A DNA stretch of 64,000 bases from the NCBI RefSeq assembly GCF_002290085.1, contig NZ_CP023173.1, positions 460,501-524,500 of the forward strand, in the 5' to 3' direction. Below, in pieces: positions 29,462 through 41,772 of this stretch. Made by a program: the position numbers and the translations under genes. The first letter of the stretch is position 1. Each line of letters begins with the position of its first letter. The notes beneath the pieces were generated by a model. It worked only from the letters and a program-made list of their open reading frames with translations, was not told the DNA's origin and did no database searches. The DNA comes from Mesoplasma chauliocola. GTDB lineage: Bacteria; Bacillota_I; Bacilli_A; Mycoplasmatales; Mycoplasmataceae.

Positions 29462-30907
29462 CTACATTCCTAATCTAAAAGTGTTAATTAAATCAAGTGA
29501 AGGCAATACATTACTTGTTGTTAATGAATAAGTACTTGATAGTGGGGTAATAATTTTATTATTTCAGTTACCTGTATTTACATCAAATCTACCAAGCCAT
29601 CCAATTTTCTCGATTATTCCATTATAGTGATTTAAATCACCACCAATTTTATTTTTTCCATAGAATTGTAAAGCAACAATAACATTGTAATTGTAAGCTG
29701 GAATTTTTTTCATTGTTGTAACAAAAACAATTCCTACAACAATAAATATAACTAAGAATAAAATCATAATGTTTTCTCTTCAAGTCCATTCTTTAACTGA
29801 TTTTTTAGTTAAAGCTGCAAAAATTGAACCAAAAATAATTCCTGACATTAAAACAGAGAATGAGCTTAGTCGATCTTGACTAGTGAAAATTGACAAAATT
29901 ATTAAAACTATTGGTCAAGCAACTTTAGCTTTTCCAAATTTTGCAATAGGAGATGTATCCCCTGAAATATTCATAACAAGAATTCCAACCATTATACCTA
30001 TAATTGGTAAAGTTCCTGAAGTAACAGTGTATGGAAGTGTTGCTGAAACAACAAATCCCAATGTTAAATACGCTAACAGAAATGATAGTGAAAATTTTCA
30101 AACATTACCTATAACAATTTCAGTTAATTTAGTTAATGAAAATAATGCTGTAGTTAAGAAAAAGATCATAAATGCACTTAGTAAAATTCCACTTCCTGCA
30201 TCCATTGCGCTAAAACCATAAGTTAAAATTCTTCAATATTGTCCACCTGCGAATGTCAAGGTTTGATTAGTTCCACCAAATATAAGCATTGGCGCTTGAT
30301 ATGCAGTGATTAATCATGAAGTTCCTTCATCAGTAATCCCATTACCAACATACATATTCATAAATAATCCTATTATTGTAAACGAAACCGGCATAATAAT
30401 GAAAAAGAATAAAATTACTCATGAAAAACTAACATTATTATTTTTAATTTTATTTAATGCTTGCTTGAAATTATTAATTTTAATTTCATCATTTAATTCT
30501 TCTGGAATTTCATTAACTGTAGATTTTTGTTTGATTGCTTTTAAATATGTCTCTTGCAAAGTACTAATTAATGGGAAAAACTTAAGTAAATCTTTCTTTA
30601 AATTTTCAGGTGTTGTTATTAGTACAATTTCATCGTCTTTTTCAGTTAATTGACTTGTTGTTTCACTAATAATAATTTTAAGCTTCTTAATTTTCTGGTC
30701 AAAAAAGTTTTTTTGTGCCATAACCTCAATATTTGATCAAGTCTCATTTGTTCCTTCAATTTCCAATTGTACTAAAGCATACTCATTATTATTGTTAATA
30801 AATAAAACACGTGACTCCTTAACCTTTTTGTCTACATTCTTGTATTTATATTCTTTTTTAAAGAATTTAACTAAAGCGCTATAAGTTTTAAATTGTTTTT
30901 CAGTCAT
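29462..30907 (-). CDS. Rhomboid-like integral membrane protein, probably not a protease
   Basis: 481 aa in one frame. A soluble N-terminal part (about residues 1-160) precedes seven or so membrane segments. The first loop after TM1 has GGQYWRILTYGF, matching the rhomboid GGxWWRLxT motif. The later positions where the catalytic Ser (GxSG) and His should be read TSGTLPIIG and SSFSVLMSG, with neither residue in place. It would then be a pseudoprotease of the iRhom/Derlin kind. ATG 30907 is chosen because AGGAAGGTGG lies upstream; it overlaps rluD by 20 bases. Confidence 0.62.
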
Positions 30908-31823
30908 TCTCAACACCACCTTCCTCAATAATTTTATCTTTAAATTCTTTTGGTAATTCTGCTTTTAATTTTACCATTTCTTTTGTGATAGGGTGCAAAA
31001 ATTCTAATTTATAAGCATGAAGCATTTGACCAAAGTCATTTGTTTTTTCCGCTAACTTACCATAAGTTGGATCATTAACAATTGGGTGTTTAATGAAATT
31101 GAAGTGTACTCTGATTTGGTGAGTTCTTCCTGTTTCAATCGAGCATTTAACTAAAGTTGTTTTGTCTAAACGTTTTAAAACATCAAAATTTGTAACTGCA
31201 TATTTTGAATTTTTTGATGTCACCATCATTTTCTTTCTATCATTTTGGTGTCTTCCTATAGGAGCATCAATAATTCCTTTTTCTTCTTTTATTTCACCTC
31301 AAACAAGTGCAACATATTCTTTATAAATTTCATGATTTTTTAACATTTCAGTTAAAATTTGGTGAGCTTTATCGTTTTTAGCAACAATTAATAAACCAGT
31401 AGTTTGTTTATCAATTCTATGAACAATTCCTGGTCTTTCAACCCCACCAATACTACTTAAAAATTTTTCGTCTCTTCCCAATAAAGCATTAACCATAGTT
31501 CCTTCATTTATTCCAGCTCCAGGGTGAACTACCATGTTATTAGGTTTATTAACAACTAAAATATCATTATCTTCATATACAATATCTAATGCTATTTTTT
31601 CAGCATTAATTGTTGAAGGTTTAATTTCTGGAATTATTATTTCTACTTCAATATCACCTTGAAGATTCATATTCTGTTTTGTCTCAATAACTCCATTAAC
31701 TTTAATATTTCCGTCTTTAATTAAAGTTTGAATATAACTTCTTGAATACTCAGTTGATTCAGCTAATGCATCTACCAAGTATTTATCTAATCTCACTTTT
31801 TCAACATTAGCTTTTAATTTCAT
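30888..31823 (-). CDS. rluD: 23S rRNA/tRNA pseudouridine synthase, RluD family
   Basis: 311 aa. An N-terminal S4 RNA-binding domain (LDKYLVDAL.. to KVNGVI, about residues 12-50) is followed by the synthase domain with HRIDKQTTGLL, whose Asp is the catalytic residue, and RTHQIRVHF near the end. RluD-type enzymes modify helix 69 of 23S rRNA; the paralogue specificity cannot be decided here. The end extends through a UGA Trp codon to TAA at 30888. It overlaps lspA by 17 bases. Confidence 0.9.
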
Positions 31824-32430
31824 CTTTTACTTCCTCTTCTTCAATTTTTTCAGTTTTATTTTTTTTAGTAAACATACTTACTAATTCCATTATCAAGCAA
31901 AGTATTCCAACACCAACACCAATATTAACTCATAAGTCCGCTAAGTTAAAGATATAGTTTGCTGAGCCTAAAAAATTAAACCCTCAAACAAACATATCAA
32001 CAACTCCACCATATATTTCTTCACCGTTTCTAATTGTTGGTGGTGCTCAAGCTCTTGCTAATAAATTTGCAAAACCTCCAGCTAATAATAATGAACAAGC
32101 AATAATTCATTTCTTGTCATTCAGAAATATAAATACAACTATTAATGCAAATACAAATAATGATGCCAATGTTATGGTTTTTTTTAATTCCTCAGCTGAA
32201 TCGCCATTACCAAATGCTGAGCCCAAATTTATTTTGTACTGAATATTTAAAAAACCATTAATAAAAATCAAAGATTCATTTTCATTCATTTTGGCTACAA
32301 CTATTCATTTAACTATTCAGTCAAATAAAATTAAAAACGTCATAATAGGAACTGCAATATACAATTTAAATTTTCATTTGTAGTCATAATTTTTTAGATT
32401 AAATATTACATTTTGAGCTAAATTCTTCAA
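31807..32430 (-). CDS. lspA: Lipoprotein signal peptidase II
   Basis: 207 aa, four membrane segments. It contains GGVVDMFVW and YIFNLADLWVNIG, holding the two catalytic Asp residues. The usual GNxxDR motif reads ANLLAR, a divergence. It cleaves lipoprotein precursors before the lipid-modified Cys, needed for the lipoproteins in this window. The start is TTG 32430: AAGGAGG lies 10 bases upstream and no ATG is present in the right place. It follows ileS by 20 bases, an arrangement common in Firmicutes and mollicutes. Confidence 0.9.
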
Positions 32431-32450
32431 AATTGCACCTCCTTATAGTG

Positions 32451-35177
<2,727 letters not shown>

Positions 35178-35189
35178 TTTCTAATCTCC

Positions 35190-35440
35190 TTTTAAAATAA
35201 AAATCGCCCCTTATAAAAGGAGCGATTTACCGCGGTACCATCCTAATTAATAAATTAAAGCTTAACTTATTATCTTTAAGGTTTTAACGGTTCCACCGCA
35301 GAATTCTACTCAATATAAATTTTTCTTTTCTGTTAAAAAAAGGTGATATTTTTTAAATATTATTGCTAGTTTGCACCAAATACTAGCTCTCTTAGAATAA
35401 TTAATTTAAAAAACTTGTCCTTTAGTTTTTATAATAATAT
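35190..35440 (-). promoter_or_regulatory. T-box riboswitch upstream of ileS
   Basis: The conserved T-box sequence AGGATGGTACCGCGG lies at 35230-35244. Upstream is a stem I hairpin (GCTAG/CTAGC around 35363-35385) and a candidate specifier ATC (Ile) in AATATCACC. Downstream is a terminator stem AAATCGC...GCGATTT (35201-35228) with a T tail. Uncharged tRNA-Ile should stabilise the antiterminator and switch on ileS. Confidence 0.93.
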
Positions 35441-35456
35441 TTTATCTTATTTTTAA

Positions 35457-36431
35457 TTAAATTTGATGTTTTTTAACAAAATCTGAAGTTCTTATAATGT
35501 AGTCGTCTGTAAATTTTATGATTGATTTTGTGTGATTCATTCCTGAGTCATAAATTATCAATTCATTTACATTTGATTCTTCTATGTTATTCTTAATATC
35601 TTGCATTTTAAAACTATCTAAAAAATTAGTTACACGATCAAAGCGATTATGAATATACATGATTGGTATATATTTATGTTTAGCTTCAATTAAATTAATA
35701 AAATCTAACTCAACTAAATCAACAAGATACTCATTTTTGTATATCTTCAACATATCTTCTAGAACAACATTAACATAATTTTCAAAAATTTTTGGTGCGT
35801 TATTTGCAACCATTCCCTTTAATAGTTTTGAAACAGACATATACGCTGAATCTGAAATAGCTCATTTAATATTATTTTCTTCTATAAATTTTTCTTCAGT
35901 TAAAGCGAAGTAATTAATTGTAAAACCACCCATGCTTGTACCAACCAAACCAATTTCCTCTGGTTTATAGTTTTGTGTAACTCAAGAAATGATTGTCATT
36001 AAGTCTCATTTTTCTTTATAACCTCAAGTTACAACGTCTGTAGCACTTGAACCATGATTTCTAAAATCAAAAGTAATTATGTTATATCCTAAAGTTCTAT
36101 AATGTCATGTTAAGTATAATACATCAAATCTACTAGAATTAAATCCATGAACTCCAATAACTCATTTTTTGCTTGGTTTTGGATTTAATCAAACACTTGA
36201 AACCAACTTAATTCCATCTCTTGAAAAAGTTGTAAAATTTGCTGTTGGTTTTTTATATTCTTTAATGTGTAATTTCTTGTTTGAATTACGATTAGTTGAG
36301 TTAAGGCTATTTATGCTTTTAACAAAATTAATTTTTAAACTTGCTGCTTCTTCACGGTGTCTAATTGTTTTAGAAAAACTTGAATTTCACATTTCAATCA
36401 TTTTATGAGCAATATTTGAATATTCAGACAT
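35457..36431 (-). CDS. Alpha/beta hydrolase
   Basis: 324 aa. Alpha/beta fold with the strand-loop VIGVHGFNSS (oxyanion loop), nucleophile elbow GTSMGG, a later Asp-containing strand (YIHNRFD) and His in GMNHT. It has an N-terminal helical segment and one moderately hydrophobic stretch but no lipobox. Substrate unknown; serine esterase or peptidase is likely. GAGG precedes ATG 36431. It ends just before the ileS T-box. Confidence 0.85.
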
Positions 36432-36458
36432 AAATACCTCTTTCTTTTATCTAATTTT

Positions 36459-36487
36459 ACTATATCAAATAAATAAAAAACAACCAA
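36459..36487 (-). promoter_or_regulatory. Candidate promoter of the hydrolase gene
   Basis: TTGGTT (36482-36487), 17-base spacer, TATAGT (36459-36464), about 30 bases before ATG 36431. Confidence 0.5.
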
Positions 36488-36570
36488 TGAATTTCTTTAC
36501 AAAAATACATGCTTCATTTATTGTATATTCTAGTGTCAAAGGATCTAATTGATATGGCTGAGCCATGAAA

Positions 36571-36631
36571 AAATAAAAAAAATAAGTATTTAAATAAAAA
36601 TAATTAATTTATTTTTTAATTTGTACTTATT
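36571..36631 (-). terminator. Terminator of the dcw cluster
   Basis: 8-bp stem AATAAGTA/TACTTATT (36581-36588 with 36624-36631) around a long AT-rich loop, followed by a minus-strand T run. It directly follows the sepF stop. Confidence 0.5.
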
Positions 36632-37028
36632 ATTTTCTAATTATTATTTTGTAAATATTTCCTTCAATTTTTTTATAAACACCATCATTTATATAAATTA
36701 CTCCAGAAATAAAATCTATTATTCTTCTTTTTTCTACTTTTTCTAATTCAGAAAGATCTATTAAAACAATTTTACTAATTTTCAATTCATCAGCAATTTT
36801 TGCAGCATCTGAAAATGATGTTGGTTTAATAATTTCTGTTCTCTTTGAAGGGATGTCTTGATTAATTGTATTTAATTCACTGTCATTTGCATATTCAACT
36901 TCTTCTTCAACAACTTCTGTTTCTTCATCATACATTTTATATGCGTTCATGTCATTTAAAGCTTGACCCATTTCCCCAGATTCAACACTTTTAGTTTTTA
37001 TTTTGTCTAGTAATTCTTTGATTTTCAT
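36630..37028 (-). CDS. sepF: Cell division protein SepF
   Basis: 132 aa. The C-terminal SepF core (about residues 68-132) has KPTSFSDAAKIADEL, KIVLIDLSELEK, RRIIDFISGVIY and a closing beta strand. The N-terminal amphipathic helix is followed by an acidic linker (EEETEVVEEEVEY). SepF tethers and shapes FtsZ filaments. It lies 14 bases after ftsZ and is the last gene of the cluster. Confidence 0.92.
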   Translation of the reverse strand: MKIKELLDKIKTKSVESGEMGQALNDMNAYKMYDEETEVVEEEVEYANDSELNTINQDIPSKRTEIIKPTSFSDAAKIADELKISKIVLIDLSELEKVEKRRIIDFISGVIYINDGVYKKIEGNIYKIIIRK

Positions 37029-37042
37029 TTTCTATTTCCAGA

Positions 37043-38230
37043 CTATTTTAAGAACGTTGGGAAATCGTCTTCAGTTTCATCATCATAATTTGATGTTGTA
37101 TTATTTACTGAATGCATTGTTTGATGAGCGTGTAAAACGTCTTCTTCAAATGAAGTTTGAACTTTTGGTTCTTCAACGTGTGTTGATTTGTATAAACTTG
37201 AGCTTCTTAAATTTGCAAATGTTGAGCTTGCATTTGTTTTAGTTCCAATGTTTGGTGAAGATTTCATCATTTCCTCATCAAATCCTGTAGCAATAACAGT
37301 TACAACTAATTCATCTTTTTCAGTTAATTCTTTGTTTATTGCAACTCCAAATACAATATTTACTTCTGGGTTATCAATTGCTTGGTTAACTACATCAACA
37401 ACGTCATAAGCATCATTTAATGAAATTCCTTCTCCACCAGTTACATTAACAATAACATCTTTTGCTCCTACAATAGCTGCTTCAAGCAAAGTTGAAGAAA
37501 TTGCATCATTAGCTGCTAAATTAGCTTTGTCTGGTCCAGTTCCTAAACCAATTCCAAATAACGCATTTCCTTTTTTAGACATAACTGTTTTAACATCAGC
37601 AAAGTCTAAGTTAATTAAAGCAGGCACTGCAATTAAATCAGTAATTGTTTGAACACCTTGTTTTAAAATCGCATCAGCTTCTGCGAATGCCTCTTGAATT
37701 GGTTTTGCTCCAATAAATTCTAATAAACGGTCATTTGAAATAACAATTGTTGAATCAACATATTTTTTTAACTCAATAATTCCTTCTTCTGCAAATGTAT
37801 TTCTGTATTTTCCTTCAAATCTAAATGGTTTTGTAACAATAGCAACAACTAATGCTCCTGTTTCTTGAGCGATTCTTGCTATAACTGGTGCAGCACCTGT
37901 TCCAGTTCCACCACCCATTCCAGCAGTAACAAAAATTAAATCAGCTCCTTCTAAAGCAGATCTTAATTCATTTTCTGATTCTAATGCAGCAGTTTTACCT
38001 ACTTCTGGGTTTGCTCCAGCGCCTAAGCCTTTTGTTGATTTTTCACCTAAAATAATTTTATTAGGAACATTTGATCCTGCTAAAACTTGTGCGTCTGTAT
38101 TTGCTATATAGAAATCAACACCATGTGCTCCTTGTTCAAACATTCTTGACACGGCATTGTTTCCACCACCACCAACTCCAATAACTTTTATCTTGGCTCT
38201 TTGGCTAAATTCTTGTGTATTATTGCTCAT
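37043..38230 (-). CDS. ftsZ: Cell division GTPase FtsZ
   Basis: 395 aa. Tubulin-like: GVGGGGNNAVSRM at the N terminus, GLGAGANPEVG, the signature GGGTGTGAAP and T7 loop NLDFADVKTVM. A C-terminal linker of about 70 residues with Ser/Asn/Glu-rich sequence ends in the short conserved tail DDFPTFLK, the site used by FtsA and SepF. GGAG precedes ATG 38230. It forms the division ring. Confidence 0.98.
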   Translation of the reverse strand: MSNNTQEFSQRAKIKVIGVGGGGNNAVSRMFEQGAHGVDFYIANTDAQVLAGSNVPNKIILGEKSTKGLGAGANPEVGKTAALESENELRSALEGADLIFVTAGMGGGTGTGAAPVIARIAQETGALVVAIVTKPFRFEGKYRNTFAEEGIIELKKYVDSTIVISNDRLLEFIGAKPIQEAFAEADAILKQGVQTITDLIAVPALINLDFADVKTVMSKKGNALFGIGLGTGPDKANLAANDAISSTLLEAAIVGAKDVIVNVTGGEGISLNDAYDVVDVVNQAIDNPEVNIVFGVAINKELTEKDELVVTVIATGFDEEMMKSSPNIGTKTNASSTFANLRSSSLYKSTHVEEPKVQTSFEEDVLHAHQTMHSVNNTTSNYDDETEDDFPTFLK

Positions 38231-38245
38231 TTTTGATTTCTCCTT

Positions 38246-39553
38246 TTACGCTTCTACTTTATCTATTAGTATACCATCATTTTTTAAATATAAATGACTA
38301 CTTGACATATTTTGGCCCTTCAATTCTTGAATAAAACCAAATTGCATATTAATTGGATTAATACTATTATTTTCAGATATATTTTTGATTTCATTTGGTA
38401 TAACTTTATTTACAAAATTGCTTATCAATCCAAAACTAACGAAGTGATCACTGTTTTTGAAAGCTCCTATAATATTTTTTTTGTTCAAGTAATCAAATGA
38501 TGATTTTGTATTTGAAAGTAATGTTATTCCATTTGGTATTTCTTGTATTAAACCAAAGTTAAAAACCGGTGTTACATTGAAATCAATTTTGCTTTTTGAA
38601 ATAAATGATTCTTTGATTTCATTATATTTTGCTTTAACTCTTATTTTAATAATTCTTTGAATTTCTTCACCTGTTAAAGATCTTAAACCAAATTGAGTTT
38701 TAAATTTTAAAAATACTGATCTTAAAATGTTTTTTGATTCAAAGTTTATATTGTTATATAAGTAGTGTGTAACTACTTCAGCCTCTAATCCGAATTCTTT
38801 TGCTAAACTTTCAATAATATATTCCATTCCAAATGGTATTGAAGTGTATTCAACAAATGAACCTGATTTAAATAATCCTGCTTCAAGTTTATCATTTTTT
38901 CAATTAACCACTACAATATCAGTTTCATTTTTTCCTGCTCTATCAATTGAATTGTATAAAGCTTCTAAATTTGTCATGTAACCTGAAACATTTTCACCAG
39001 CTTTAGCTACTACATTTTCATGTGATTCATAAACTTTTTTGTAAATTGATTTAACTGCAAAAATAATTTCTAGTTCTTTTCCTTCAACAAAAATATCTTT
39101 AACATCATATTTTACACCATCAACTCTAACTTGCATTAATTCGGTTTGTAAATGTGATCCACTATAAGCTAATTGTTCTTTTTTAATTGCTTTCTTATAA
39201 CAATCTTGAACAAAATCAGTAGTTATTAATGTTAAATTATCATGTTTAAATGGGTATTTTTTTGTTGTATAACTATATGTTGTACTAGGAAGAACTAAAT
39301 AAACTTCATTATTTTCAAAACTTGAATTTGCTTTTGCTAAACTTTTGAAATTTTCTGCTATATTTTTTTTAATTTCAGGAACACTATTTGCTTTTATAAC
39401 TCCATATTCATCTAAAAAAGCAGAATTATCTTGAGCATTAAAAGTATTATCAAAAATAGAAATTATTTGATTATTTAATATTCTATAAGCATTAATTTTT
39501 AATTCTTTTTCTTTAATTTCAACTGTTGTAAAAGTTTTATTTCTGTTAAGCAT
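38246..39553 (-). CDS. ftsA: FtsA-like cell division protein
   Basis: 435 aa in one frame with UGA Trp at about residue 218. It is a divergent actin-fold protein: a beta strand start (FTTVEIKEKELKI), a 1C-like region and a phosphate-binding segment (ETDIVVVN...) near the middle. Motif conservation is low; the call rests mainly on its place between rsmH and ftsZ and on length. FtsA anchors FtsZ to the membrane. No obvious C-terminal amphipathic helix is seen, so tethering by this protein is uncertain. Confidence 0.78.
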
Positions 39554-39568
39554 AATTCTTTACCTCTC

Positions 39569-40495
39569 TTATTTTTTCTCTATAACTCATAGTTTCGCGC
39601 TATGACTTCTGTTATTGTCTTCAACTTCTTTTTCTGTTGGTTTTAATGGTTTTTTAAATAATAATTTGTAATCTTTTGTAGATTCTAATTCATAGGGAAG
39701 ATTATTTAAGTAATATTGTTGTTCATCAAGTGTATATTTTTTGAATATTTCTTTTACCACTTTTTCTTCTAAAGAGTGAAAAGTAATAACTACTACTCTT
39801 CCTTTTGGGTTTAATAATTGAATACTTTGTTCCAAAGAATTCTCTAGAGCATCCATTTCATTGTTTACTTTAATTCTTAAAGCTTGAAATGTTTTTTTAG
39901 CAGGGTGTTTTTGTTGATTTAATATTTTAAATGGTAAAGATTTTTTGATTACTGAAACTAACTCAAAAGTTGTATTTATTGGTCTTGAATTTACAATGTT
40001 TTTTGCAATAGATCTTGCGAATTTTTCATCGCCGTAATTTCATAAAATTTTTTCAATTTCAGTGTGAGAATAATTATTAACTATTTCATGTGCTGTTAAT
40101 GAATTATTAGTCCTATCCATTCTCATATCTAGTGGACCATCAAATCTATAACTAAATCCTCTTTCAGCAACATCAAATTGTGGAGATGAAACACCTAAGT
40201 CATATAAAATACCATCAACACCAAATATACCTTCAATTGCAAGCATTGCAGATATATTTGCAAAGTTACCTCTTAATATTTTAAAGTTATCACTAACCTT
40301 ACTTAATTTTTCAGTTCCTTCAATAATAGCTGTTTCATCTTGATCTATTGAAAATAACTTTCCTTGTTTTAGTCTTTTAAGTATTTCACTTGAATGACCA
40401 GCTCTTCCCAATGTGCAATCAACATATATTCCATCTGGTTTAATATTTAGATATTTAATGGATTCTTCTAATAATACTGGTACATGCTTTTCCAT
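39569..40495 (-). CDS. rsmH: 16S rRNA (cytosine(1402)-N(4))-methyltransferase
   Basis: 308 aa. SAM-binding motif YVDCTLGRAGHS, GILYDLGVSSPQ, the FDGPLDMRMD signature and a C-terminal HSLEEKVVK. RsmH (MraW) methylates C1402 in the decoding centre. Its ATG overlaps the mraZ stop (TAATG). The ORF ends through UGA Trp to TAA at 39569, 15 bases before ftsA. Confidence 0.97.
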
Positions 40496-40935
40496 TATTT
40501 ATTTAGCCCCTGATAAATTGTTTCAGCAATTTCTTCCATTTTATCGCTGTTTTCGTTTTGGTAATTGTCATACAATTTCTGATCTCATATTTCAACTCTA
40601 TCACCCATACCAAGAATATAAACACTTTTTTCAATATTCGCTAATTTTAATAAATTTGAAGGTATTTTAATTCTTCCAATTTTATCAATCTCAACTTCAT
40701 GAGTATTAGCTATAATTTCACGAGTTAACATTCTTGTCTCTTTGTTAAAAGAAGAAAGATTCAATATTTGCGAACTTCATTTCTCGAATTCTTCTTCAGT
40801 TCTCATTTCAAGGCTTCCTTCGAATCCTTTTGAAACATAAACTGTTGAGTTTAAAATCTTGTTTCTCATTTTTGAAGGGATGGTAAGTCTTTGCTTATCA
40901 TCTAAATTATGATCGTAAGTTCCAAAAAATAACAT
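40495..40935 (-). CDS. mraZ: Transcriptional regulator MraZ
   Basis: 146 aa with two SpoVT/AbrB-like repeats: LFFGTYDHNLDDKQRLTIPS at the start and EVEIDKIGRIKIPSNL in the second half. MraZ binds repeats upstream of its own operon and controls the dcw genes; in mollicutes it has been described as an activator or repressor. ATG 40935 is chosen because GGGGGAAAG lies upstream; a longer reading to 40980 has no ribosome site. Confidence 0.95.
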
Positions 40936-41030
40936 ACCACTTTCCCCCATTTCTTCCCACTTTATAAATATATAATACATTATTTATTTAATTTTGTTAA
41001 TGTTTTTAAGTAAAAAACTAAAAAAAGCAT

Positions 41031-41055
41031 AAAAAAAGATGAGGTAAACCTCATC
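41031..41055 (-). terminator. Terminator after rpmF
   Basis: 7-bp perfect stem GATGAGG/CCTCATC (41038-41044 with 41049-41055), loop TAAA, minus-strand run of seven T. Confidence 0.9.
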
Positions 41056-41073
41056 ATATTATTTGTTTTGAAA

Positions 41074-41253
41074 TTAATCTTGAACAGATTTAACTTCTTT
41101 ACCTTTATAGAACCCGCATTCTCTACAAACTCTGTGTGGTTTAATCATTGACCCACAGTTTTCGCATGAAACTAAATTAGAAGCTACTAAAGCTAAATGA
41201 CTTCTTCTTTTATTTTTAGCAGATTTACTTGTCTTTCTAAATGGTACAGCCAT
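41074..41253 (-). CDS. rpmF: 50S ribosomal protein L32
   Basis: 59 aa, too short for many ORF filters. [19 protein letters not shown] start, zinc-ribbon CENC and CREC, ending [13 protein letters not shown]. Cys pairs are intact. GGGGG precedes ATG 41253. It follows yceD by 24 bases, the arrangement conserved in many bacteria. Confidence 0.96.
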   Translation of the reverse strand: MAVPFRKTSKSAKNKRRSHLALVASNLVSCENCGSMIKPHRVCRECGFYKGKEVKSVQD

Positions 41254-41276
41254 TTTAAAACCCCCTTAACAATTTT

Positions 41277-41771
41277 TTATTTTTTCTTGAACTCATTCAA
41301 TTTAGCTCATCTTGGATCTATTTTGTTTTGTTCATTCTTATAAAACTCTTCTTCAGACATAATTGTCCAACCAAAACCAGTCTTATTTATTATATCACTA
41401 TTATTGGATAAATTAAAAGGTAAATTTATATTAATTTGCTCTATAACATAATTAATTATATCAAAATCTTCTCCAATAATTAAATTAGCTTGATCATTAA
41501 TTGAATTTTGAAAACTATACTCGTCATTTCATTCAATTGAATCTGAATATTCAAACTCTTCACCGCTTCTAGCATCAGTTGCGTCAATAGTGAAATTAAT
41601 CACTCCATTTACACTAACCGTTTCAATTGAGTTATTTCAATCAATATCTACATCATAATCTAAATATTTAACTTTTTTCGCTAAAGTATTGCTTAACTTA
41701 ATAGAGTCTAAGTCGCTAACAACTTCGGTTAACTCTGTGTGACTATTTTTTTCAAAATATAATCTATTCAT
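41277..41771 (-). CDS. YceD/DUF177 family protein
   Basis: 164 aa. It has the DUF177 features of an Ile/Val-rich beta core, an acidic SGEEFEYSDSIEW segment and the C-terminal DPRWAKLNEFKKK typical of YceD. The family is linked to 23S rRNA accumulation and is nearly always found next to rpmF, as here. Cysteines seen in plant members are absent, as is common in bacteria of this group. It starts next to the pheT stop. Confidence 0.88.
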
Positions 41772-41772
41772 A

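Noticed and set aside
36447..36566. 39-codon minus-strand ORF between the dcw terminator and the hydrolase
   Set aside because: No ribosome site before its ATG, and it overlaps the candidate promoter of the hydrolase. Composition is not gene-like enough to support.
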